From the NCBI GenBank assembly GCA_041751425.1, contig JBGSXL010000016.1, positions 1 through 64,000 of the forward strand: a DNA stretch of 64,000 bases, written 5' to 3'. A program made the position numbers and the translations under genes. The notes beneath the pieces are model-generated. The model was not told the origin of the DNA. It worked only from the letters and a program-made list of their open reading frames with translations, and did not search any database. This DNA comes from JAVVEG01 sp041751425 (GTDB taxonomy: Bacteria; Pseudomonadota; Gammaproteobacteria; Pseudomonadales; Pseudohongiellaceae). This document shows, piece by piece, positions 57,307 to 64,000 of this stretch (positions within the stretch are counted from its first letter, which is position 1; every line of letters starts with the position of its first letter).

Positions 57307-60201
57307 ATGAAAAAAATCAACAAACACCTCGCTTTTGCGGTGGTAACTGGTGCGGGTTTACTCCCGGCTACAGATGCGGCGATTGCACAGGAGGAACGAA
57401 GGATCGAGGAGGTCTTGGTAACCGCCGAAAGACGCGAGGCGTCCATTCAGGATACGTCCATTTCCATCACCGCGTTCACGAGCGATTTTCTCGATAATTT
57501 CGGCATTCGCAATCAGGAAGACCTGCAGAACTTTGTGCCAGCAACAACCATCCAACCTTATGATGCAACAGTTCGCGGAGTCGGACGTAATTTCCGCTCC
57601 CTTGGTGGCGACCCTGGCATCGCGACTTATATGAACGGCGTCTATTCAGAGGATTTGCTTACGGCGACCGCTGCAACGTTTTGGGATGTCGAGCGCATAG
57701 AGGTTCTGCGTGGCCCACAAGGCACACTATATGGTCGTAATGCGGTGGGTGGTGCAATTAATATTCTCTACAAACAACCAACCGACGAATTCGAATATGG
57801 TTTTAAAGGTATCACCGGTAATTTCGGTACCGCGGAAACCTACGGTATGGTTTCTGGTCCCCTCATCGATAATGTGTTATCAGCACGAGTGAATTTCTCT
57901 ACCCGTGATCGCGATGGTGTTATCGAGGATATTGGCCCGCAGGGTGGCGCCGTTGATGGTCTGGGTACCAGGAATGCTGCAATCCAGTTAAAGTGGACAC
58001 CAACCGACACACTGAGATTCGATGTCCGGAAAAACAGGATGGAGATTGACCGACCGTTTGGTGGCGCTGACGGTTCGGGCCTCGTTGTACTCAATGAAAC
58101 GGGTAATCCATTCCGGAACACGACTGATCTGGTACCCGGATATCGCGCGATCGATACCGCCAACACCAGCGCCGCGAACTACAGACAGACAACCTGGTAC
58201 GACACCAGCCGAGAGATCTTGAACTTTACTAACCCCGCAACGGGAGCCACTGTTCAGGCTCAGCACAATCGAGCGGGTATCGATGTGATTGCCGCAGACG
58301 GATTCCAGAATGCAGCGGCGTCGCTGGATGGTTTCAATTTTACATCACCCCAAAGTGCAGCAGCGTTAAACGCCTGCGTATTCGACGGTGATATCCGCGG
58401 TAAAGACGTCTGTGCAGCCACCAACGGCTTTAACAGAGAAGAGTTCAATCAGGACGGTCTTCAGTTCTCTGCGACCTGGGATATCTCCGACAAGTTGGAG
58501 GTAAAATATATATACGGCCAAAACGAGTTGTTCTACGCCAGAACGACTGACGATGACAATACCGGCAGCCTGTTTCACGATCGCCAATTCTACGTGAACC
58601 ATGAAGCTGATTACTCATCTCATGAACTGCAGGCGTTCTACGAAGTCACTGACAGCTTGTCGTTCACGTCCGGCTTGTTCACTTACGACGCCGAGATCGA
58701 CCAGCGTGGTGACTTCTACTCCGCGGTCAATGAAGCACGCTTCATCAATCCCTATGTGGATAATACCGGCATCGACGAATTGAGCTTCCTTGGTGCGGGC
58801 CGACCGATGGCAACACTGCACACCGCACGCGGGGTTTGTGAATCCTCAGCGAATCCGGCAGCTTCCTGCGCCCGCAACTACGCCGTTGCCAATCCTGTCT
58901 CGAGTGGTGTTACTAATAACAACCTTTATATTTCTGCATGGCATGGTGATAATGACACGCTGCCTGATCTGAATGTCGAACACGGCCCCAACACAATGGG
59001 GAGCGACCTGTTGTACCACACCAACACCGTGCGGGAAGCATTCGCCGCTTACACTCAGGGCGTTTGGGACATTAATGATATTTTCACCCTGACCTTCGGA
59101 GTCCGTTACGCATCTGACGAAGTAACCGCCGAAGAAAACCTGTTCCGTTACACTGAAGCCGCAGGTGCCGCTTTTACAGCGGGTGCGTTTGGTATTGACC
59201 TGGCAACGTACAACCTGATCAACGGCGGTTTGGTCGCAGACGCTACTGTGCCTGGTGGCCTGCGGGCAACACCGAAAGTAGTCAATGGTGGCGTTCCGAT
59301 TGGAATTAGTGTCTATCGTGGTTTCAAACGTAAGGATACGAAAGTGACGGGACGCATCAACCTGGACTGGAATGTTACAGATAACGCTTTGGTGTATTTG
59401 TCTGCGACTTCAGGCTATCGCTCCGGTGGTTATAACCTGGTCTTTTTAAGTAACTCCCCTACTTATGACCCGGAGGAGTTGGTCGCTTACGAGTTGGGCT
59501 ATAAGACCCAAAGCGCGAATGGCAGGCTGCAGGTTAACGGTGCGTTCTACCTGTATGACTATGAGAACATCCACACCGTCGCAACTGAAGTCACACCCGG
59601 TCTGCTACCAGGATCGCCAGCGTCAACTGTGACGACTTCCACTCTGGCGGCGCCAGGCGGCGAAGTCGTTGGTGCAGAAGTGGAAGTAGTATGGCTGGCA
59701 ACAGAAGGCTTGACTTTGGGCGGCAACCTCAGCTTCACAGGAAGTGAATATACTGAAGACTTGTTCTTGAGCGACCCATCGCGAGCTGAAGCACCGCCCT
59801 CTCTGTTCCCTTCATTTGAAGGTCAAGTGGTCAACATTAAAGGTAATCAATTGGTACAGGTGCCGGATTGGAAGTATAACGCCTGGGGCAGCTATCGCTT
59901 TCCGCTGGCCGGTGGCTCTAACATTGACGTGTTCGCTACCTATAGCTGGATCGACGACGTCTACTTCTCCTCTTTCGAGACTGAATACGAGAAAGCACCG
60001 TCCTACGGCCGTGCTGACGCACGTGTGACATGGACGTCCTCTCGAGGAAATTTTATAGTTTCAGGCTTCGTTAACAATATCTTTGACGACGTGGGCAAAT
60101 TGCAGATCCTGAACAACGGCCAGGCTGAATTCTTCCGCCAATCCTCAGCAACAACTGTGCCGCGCATGTACGGTCTTGAATTTACGTACATGAGCAGATA
60201 A
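57307..60201 (+). CDS. TonB-dependent outer-membrane receptor
   Basis: 964 residues with a signal peptide (KHLAFAVVTGAGLLPATDAA). A TonB box region EEVLVTAERR follows, then the plug domain (DTSISITAFTSDFLDNFGI; VRGVGRN; VERIEVLRGPQGTLYGRNAV; GGAINILY) and a 22-strand barrel ending at YGLEFTYMSR. The style (iron-receptor-like with long loops) is the large class found in sphingomonads and marine gammaproteobacteria, importing siderophores, vitamins or complex organics. The substrate is unknown. Divergent from the M28 peptidase, a possible functional partner. Confidence 0.93.
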   Translation: MKKINKHLAFAVVTGAGLLPATDAAIAQEERRIEEVLVTAERREASIQDTSISITAFTSDFLDNFGIRNQEDLQNFVPATTIQPYDATVRGVGRNFRSLGGDPGIATYMNGVYSEDLLTATAATFWDVERIEVLRGPQGTLYGRNAVGGAINILYKQPTDEFEYGFKGITGNFGTAETYGMVSGPLIDNVLSARVNFSTRDRDGVIEDIGPQGGAVDGLGTRNAAIQLKWTPTDTLRFDVRKNRMEIDRPFGGADGSGLVVLNETGNPFRNTTDLVPGYRAIDTANTSAANYRQTTWYDTSREILNFTNPATGATVQAQHNRAGIDVIAADGFQNAAASLDGFNFTSPQSAAALNACVFDGDIRGKDVCAATNGFNREEFNQDGLQFSATWDISDKLEVKYIYGQNELFYARTTDDDNTGSLFHDRQFYVNHEADYSSHELQAFYEVTDSLSFTSGLFTYDAEIDQRGDFYSAVNEARFINPYVDNTGIDELSFLGAGRPMATLHTARGVCESSANPAASCARNYAVANPVSSGVTNNNLYISAWHGDNDTLPDLNVEHGPNTMGSDLLYHTNTVREAFAAYTQGVWDINDIFTLTFGVRYASDEVTAEENLFRYTEAAGAAFTAGAFGIDLATYNLINGGLVADATVPGGLRATPKVVNGGVPIGISVYRGFKRKDTKVTGRINLDWNVTDNALVYLSATSGYRSGGYNLVFLSNSPTYDPEELVAYELGYKTQSANGRLQVNGAFYLYDYENIHTVATEVTPGLLPGSPASTVTTSTLAAPGGEVVGAEVEVVWLATEGLTLGGNLSFTGSEYTEDLFLSDPSRAEAPPSLFPSFEGQVVNIKGNQLVQVPDWKYNAWGSYRFPLAGGSNIDVFATYSWIDDVYFSSFETEYEKAPSYGRADARVTWTSSRGNFIVSGFVNNIFDDVGKLQILNNGQAEFFRQSSATTVPRMYGLEFTYMSR

Positions 60202-60251
60202 TCAGGTCAGACAAGAGGTACCAGAGAGGCTTCCGGGCCGTCATTCCCTGT

Positions 60252-60291
60252 TTGCAATAAGATCAACTTCTTGAGGTTGGTCTTATTGCAA
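60252..60291 (+). terminator. Strong hairpin after TonB receptor gene
   Basis: TTGCAATAAGATCAAC and GTTGGTCTTATTGCAA pair over 16 bp with one G-T, loop of 8. It lies 50 bp past the receptor stop and before the EAL gene. No U-run follows. Confidence 0.55.
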
Positions 60292-60351
60292 TCATCCACT
60301 GCACCACACTTATTCCAACGCCCTCCCTTCTAGTGTATAAAAGGCACACTT

Positions 60352-61119
60352 ATGCCTCAAAAACACTATCAACCATTGGATTGCAGTCAGTGTGCTAACG
60401 CCAGCGCACTTGGCTTCGACTTCAGTTTTGCTTATCAGCCCATCGTGCGCGCAAGCACGCGAGAAGTGATCTCTTATGAAGCTCTGGCCAGGGGGCTGCA
60501 GGGCGAGCCATTTCCTCACGTTTTCAAGAATGTCACCGAAGAGAATCTCTACCGCTTCGATCAGGCCTGTCGCGTCAAGGCTATCAAACTCGCAGCAGAG
60601 CTCGGCATGAAAGTCACGCTTTCCATCAACTTTACCCCCAACGCCGTTTACAGACCTGAACTGTGCATCCGCACCACACTCGCCGCCGCCGAGGAGTACA
60701 ATTTCCCGCTCAACAAGATCAGCTTCGAGGTCACAGAGGGTGAGAAAGTTGAGGATAAATCCCATCTGGTGAACATCATCAAGGAATATCAGAGCATGGG
60801 CTTTACCACGGCCATCGACGATTTCGGCGCAGGCTATTCCGGGCTCAATCTGCTGGCGGAGTTCCAGCCGGACTACATTAAGATAGACCGCAACCTGATT
60901 GACGGTGTAGATCAGAACCTTGCCCGGCAGGCGATCGTCCAGGGCATTGTGTTGACGTGCTCCAAGTTGTCCATCGGCGTGCTCGCCGAAGGTGTAGAGC
61001 GCCACGAAGAATACGTGTGGCTGCGTCAACATGGCGTGGACTTATTCCAAGGTTACTATTTCGCCCGCCCCGGCTTCCAGTGCCTGCCAAAGGTAGCCAG
61101 CGAACTGTTCGACATGTGA
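60352..61119 (+). CDS. Stand-alone EAL-domain protein
   Basis: 255 residues, only an EAL domain. Motifs: EALARGLQGEP, LSINFTPNAV, FEVTEGE, DDFGAGYSGL, YIKIDRNLI, AEGVER and QGYYFARP. It resembles the EAL part of BLUF-EAL and related proteins (the GLQGEP and NAVYRP features) and lacks a sensory domain. Catalytic residues are present. Some members of this branch act by protein contact rather than catalysis. Convergent with the next gene, 13 bp away. Confidence 0.88.
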   Translation: MPQKHYQPLDCSQCANASALGFDFSFAYQPIVRASTREVISYEALARGLQGEPFPHVFKNVTEENLYRFDQACRVKAIKLAAELGMKVTLSINFTPNAVYRPELCIRTTLAAAEEYNFPLNKISFEVTEGEKVEDKSHLVNIIKEYQSMGFTTAIDDFGAGYSGLNLLAEFQPDYIKIDRNLIDGVDQNLARQAIVQGIVLTCSKLSIGVLAEGVERHEEYVWLRQHGVDLFQGYYFARPGFQCLPKVASELFDM

Positions 61120-61132
61120 ACTGCGATTAACT

Positions 61133-63163
61133 TCAAAACGAGGGCAGTGGCAGCCAGTAGACCTGGCCTTGCGTCTGGCCGAGTGGTGCGCTTATGAACA
61201 GAATCACGAGATCACCGTCACGAGACAGCCGCACTTTCTGCACGGTTTGGCCTTCAGGTAGATCTAACGTGTAGGCCGTGCGTAACAGATGGTTGAATAC
61301 ATTAAAGAAGTACAACTTGACGCCATCGGTAGCGACCAGCGTTTCACCGTCTGGAGTAAATACGGCACTTATCGGAGAGTTTTCCAGATTCCACTCGCCA
61401 TCAGCATCGTAGTAATCCAACGGGTTCATATCGATGATACTTAAGCGTGGTTCCGGGGCGTTCCCCTGCGGGCAGGAATAAGCCAGGCGGTAACCGTTTG
61501 GTGAGATGCTCAGGTCTGTACACCCGACACCTACCGGAATATCCGTGCCCGGAACGAATGACAACTCATGAGTAGCCGGGTCGTAAAGGAAGCTGACAAC
61601 GTTTGATACCGTGGTACCAATCAAATGCATGCGGACCGGGTCATAGGCGAGTCGCACGGGCGAGTCCAGTGGAATACTGGGGCGCAATGGTTGAGCGTTA
61701 GTATTGAGTATGCCCATCCACAATCCGTTCTCTGCAGGTGGATCCGCTTCATCCTCGTAATTGGGATCGAAAAGAAGTGCGAAAATATTACCGTCCTCCC
61801 CTAACGACAACATTTTGGGCACAAAATGGCGCCCATCCTCGCGAATCAAATTATAGGTTATCGTGCCTGTAGCCAGATTCAGTTTGTACAACCGCTCACT
61901 GGCTGGTTGTGTAGTCAGATAGACCATTTGATTGGCGGCATCCAACATCATCTGATCCGGTGTAGTATTAAATGGGTACACCCGACCCGTTTGACCGGTA
62001 ATGATATTGCGTTCCACCAGAGAATTAGTCTTCGTATCGCCAATCAGTATCCAGCCGTGACACAAGGGAATGAAATCCAGCGATGGTTGAATACTCAGAC
62101 TGCCGCCCACTTCCATAAGCGACAAAACATTACTGCTTGATGGTGTCAGCTCGGTAACGGCGTTGAGGCTGAACATCAAGGGCTCACCCGCACCAACCAA
62201 CTGTAATTGCGCTGAGTACAATTTGCCGTCGTAATGTAGACGAGGTATTTCCAGAGTACCGCTTAGCGAGGAATAAACCGGCGCCCCCGGTAATAAAGCC
62301 TGCGCTCCCGGTGGGGCGGAAAAAGCACTGCAATCCAATAGTTGTGTGCCCGTTAAACTACTACCGTCAATTAACCCTGGCGTGGTGATGTCCTGTGCAG
62401 AATGCAAAGCGAAAACCAGATTGGCACTGTCTGTTAATCTTAACGTCACATTGTAAGCACCCACACCCGGAGCGCTGAGTCCCGGCAATGTCAGATAGTG
62501 CCCGTCGAAATTAACCGAATCACCCGGGGCAACCGGAGGTGCACCCGGACTGAATTCCATTGCTGGATTGGCTGCGAATTTTGCACCACGGAAAACCGGA
62601 AAGCCTTCGGTTACATCTTTGGGCAGCAAAGAGCTTACGATACGGTACGCGACCGTTGGGCTAACACCCAGGATAGCGTTCGTCACGCCTGTCACATTTA
62701 CGGAAATGATTCCGTTTACATCCATGACAGACAATGCGTCAAACTCCGACACAGGGATTTTACTGCCTGCTGAAAAATCATTCAGGTCGGTTGGTCCGAA
62801 TGCCGGGTAGGCAAAAACTTTGAGGGAGACTGCCCCTGCTTGTGGGTAGTAATCCTCCAGAGGCAGTTGCAGGATGGCCTGGGACACAGATGCGGTGCTG
62901 CCAAAGTCGAATACCAGAACTGTCGCGTCCACATAATTGGGACTTGCAATCGCGAAGTTTCCAGAGCTCTGATAGCTGGCCCGGGTGGGTACAGGATCAT
63001 CCACGTTGGCGATGTTTGCGACCAAGGTGGTCTGCTCCAGCAATGCAGCCTGATCGGCATACAGCGTATTGCTGATGAAAAGTGCTAAGGTCAGCATCAC
63101 ACTCAGGCCGTATAATCGGTCAGGGATCAAGAGTTTGTGGGTCGGCAACAGGCTTATTTTCAT
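61133..63163 (-). CDS. Large exported propeller-like protein of unknown function
   Basis: 676 residues with a signal peptide (YGLSVMLTLALFISNTLYA). Residues 30-210 resemble a carbohydrate-binding-type beta sandwich (VLVFDFGSTASVSQAILQLP; VMDVNGIISVNVTGVTNAIL). Residues about 360-676 have repeated propeller-like blades (PDQMMLDAANQMVYLTTQP; MLSLGEDGNIFALLFDP; RLAYDPVRMHLIGTTVSNVV; LSISPNGYRLAYSCP; AVFTPDGETLVATDGVKLYF). No catalytic motif. Secreted or periplasmic. Confidence 0.65.
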   Translation of the reverse strand: MKISLLPTHKLLIPDRLYGLSVMLTLALFISNTLYADQAALLEQTTLVANIANVDDPVPTRASYQSSGNFAIASPNYVDATVLVFDFGSTASVSQAILQLPLEDYYPQAGAVSLKVFAYPAFGPTDLNDFSAGSKIPVSEFDALSVMDVNGIISVNVTGVTNAILGVSPTVAYRIVSSLLPKDVTEGFPVFRGAKFAANPAMEFSPGAPPVAPGDSVNFDGHYLTLPGLSAPGVGAYNVTLRLTDSANLVFALHSAQDITTPGLIDGSSLTGTQLLDCSAFSAPPGAQALLPGAPVYSSLSGTLEIPRLHYDGKLYSAQLQLVGAGEPLMFSLNAVTELTPSSSNVLSLMEVGGSLSIQPSLDFIPLCHGWILIGDTKTNSLVERNIITGQTGRVYPFNTTPDQMMLDAANQMVYLTTQPASERLYKLNLATGTITYNLIREDGRHFVPKMLSLGEDGNIFALLFDPNYEDEADPPAENGLWMGILNTNAQPLRPSIPLDSPVRLAYDPVRMHLIGTTVSNVVSFLYDPATHELSFVPGTDIPVGVGCTDLSISPNGYRLAYSCPQGNAPEPRLSIIDMNPLDYYDADGEWNLENSPISAVFTPDGETLVATDGVKLYFFNVFNHLLRTAYTLDLPEGQTVQKVRLSRDGDLVILFISAPLGQTQGQVYWLPLPSF

Positions 63164-63254
63164 TATGCAGGTCCATTGGCCAGAGTGTGAAGTCTGGATT
63201 ATGCCCCAAATGCCAATAAACTCAAGCTGTTGACTGCAGATGCTGATGAGAAAT

Positions 63255-63306
63255 GCGAACTGGGTCAGGTTCGTAAGCTGACTGACCCACGTTCGCGTTC
63301 AAGATG
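63255..63306. terminator. Long hairpin between glgC and secreted-protein gene
   Basis: GCGAACTGGGTCAG and CTGACCCA-C-GTTCGC form a 14-bp stem with one bulged base and a 23-base loop. It follows the truncated glgC frame (stop 63331) on the minus strand and may be its terminator or an end of a lost element. Confidence 0.5.
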
Positions 63307-63330
63307 TTCTCGCAATTTTTATCTGCTGTG

Positions 63331-64000
63331 CTAGCGCGCAAGCAACAGAGCCTTCCCCACGTTGGCAGGTCGCCTGTCCGGGCGCTCAAAATTAACCACT
63401 TGCGGCACCGGGCTGGACGCCTGCAATGGCCACTCTTTATTGGCAAGGTTGAAGCGAGGCCTGGGTCCTCTTACATCCCGCCTGGCATCTGCCAATGCCT
63501 CGAGAGTGCCGATGTCGCGCCAATAATGTGGCTCCTCATACGCCTCCACACCAGCAATCCAGTTGTCCGCGAAATTGTAGGCATAAGCCTGCCCGCTACT
63601 CGCCAGGCGGGGCAGTACATGGCGGCCGAAATCGGTTTCGCCGCGAATATGTGACAGCAACAGCAACTTCCGCAACACGTCTGGATTGAACAGATAGTTT
63701 CCCATCGAAGCGTAGGCCCACCGCGGATTACCGACAATCGGCACCGGTTGCTCTGGCTTTTCCTGAAAATCGCGCAGCACACCACCGGAGCCAGTGACCA
63801 TGATGCCAAAGGAAGGTGCAATGCTGAGTGGCACGGGTACAGCTGCAACTGTGACCTCTGCTTTGCGCTCCTGATGGAAATGTGCCATTTGTCGGATGTC
63901 CATCCGGTACACGTGATCTGATGCGAATACTGCTACCTGATCCGGTTTCACCTGATCAATTAAGTGAAGGTTCTGGAACACTGCGTCTGCCGTGCCCTTG
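63331..64000 (-). CDS. glgC: Glucose-1-phosphate adenylyltransferase, N-terminus off window, C-terminus short
   Basis: The frame is open to the window edge (KGTADAVFQNLHLI at the edge). Visible features are VAVFASDHVYRMDIRQMAHF, FGIMVTGSGGVLRDFQEKPE, YASMGNYLFNPDVL, DFGRHVLPRL and YWRDIGTLEALADA, all characteristic of GlgC making ADP-glucose for glycogen. After NKEWPLQASSPVPQVVNFER the protein stops at RPANVGKALLLAR. Full-length enzymes continue about 120 residues with a left-handed beta-helix that carries allosteric sites and oligomer contacts. That part is not found in any frame downstream. Confidence 0.85.
   Translation of the reverse strand, partial: KGTADAVFQNLHLIDQVKPDQVAVFASDHVYRMDIRQMAHFHQERKAEVTVAAVPVPLSIAPSFGIMVTGSGGVLRDFQEKPEQPVPIVGNPRWAYASMGNYLFNPDVLRKLLLLSHIRGETDFGRHVLPRLASSGQAYAYNFADNWIAGVEAYEEPHYWRDIGTLEALADARRDVRGPRPRFNLANKEWPLQASSPVPQVVNFERPDRRPANVGKALLLAR

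Noticed and set aside
1..64000. CRISPR array, rRNA genes or a prophage
   Set aside because: No regularly spaced direct repeats, no rRNA-like stretches, and no phage structural or integrase genes were seen.

Overview
The window looks like a chromosomal segment of a free-living, aerobic, probably marine or salt-exposed Gammaproteobacterium. The basis is a TonB-dependent receptor, a heme-copper oxidase operon, PQQ and GMC sugar dehydrogenase-type enzymes, an ectoine synthase, many c-di-GMP and two-component genes, and IS3, IS6 and IS91 debris. No ribosomal or other phylogenetic marker is present, so placement below class level is not possible. All functional calls come from reading motifs; no database search was run.

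Layout. 0-5 kb: an IS3 transposase end, then three co-oriented c-di-GMP genes (GAF-EAL, RsbRD/PAS-GGDEF, membrane-degenerate GGDEF-EAL). 4.8-17.2 kb: accessory DNA bounded by two nearly identical copies of the 3' half of a tRNA-Ile2(CAU)-like gene. It holds a Phd/PIN toxin-antitoxin pair that abuts a truncated cupin gene, a DUF1501/DUF1588 cytochrome pair with an IS3 remnant at its promoter, a YpfJ-type metallopeptidase, a DUF2855 protein, and a large hybrid histidine kinase with a (GACACT)8 linker repeat. 17.2-22 kb: an exported M17 aminopeptidase, then a graveyard of gene ends (response regulator, RsgA) cut by a 130-bp IS6-like miniature element. 22-26.1 kb: the most unusual group, an orphan ectoine synthase with an ATP-grasp ligase, a histone-deacetylase-fold amidohydrolase and a GNAT acetyltransferase, all on the minus strand. 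26-33.9 kb: secreted proteins of unknown role, MsrA, a dynamin-like GTPase, a RelE/Xre pair with integron-cassette-like flanks, and broken sensor kinase genes.

33.9-40.7 kb: a respiratory block, CtaG, a fused cytochrome oxidase subunit I/III, and subunit II, with a DUF2231 protein, a CopD/HemJ-like protein and a PQQ-type sugar dehydrogenase nearby. 40.9-49.4 kb: a decayed histidine kinase, a YihY/BrkB membrane protein, a DksA/TraR zinc finger, a serine hydrolase, a LuxR regulator, a VCBS surface protein and a second GAF-EAL protein. 49.5-64 kb: a GMC dehydrogenase with its small subunit, a matrixin-like protease, a VNG-repeat solenoid protein, an M28 peptidase variant, a TonB receptor, a stand-alone EAL protein, a large secreted propeller-like protein, and a C-terminally truncated GlgC running off the right edge.

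How it fits together. Five c-di-GMP genes and at least six intact or broken phosphorelay genes make this a signalling-rich segment. IS6-derived ends occur at six or more places and often sit exactly at the broken edge of a gene, so IS6-family activity is the likely cause of much of the decay. The respiratory, dehydrogenase, peptidase and TonB genes fit an organism that degrades external polymers and oxidises sugars in the periplasm.
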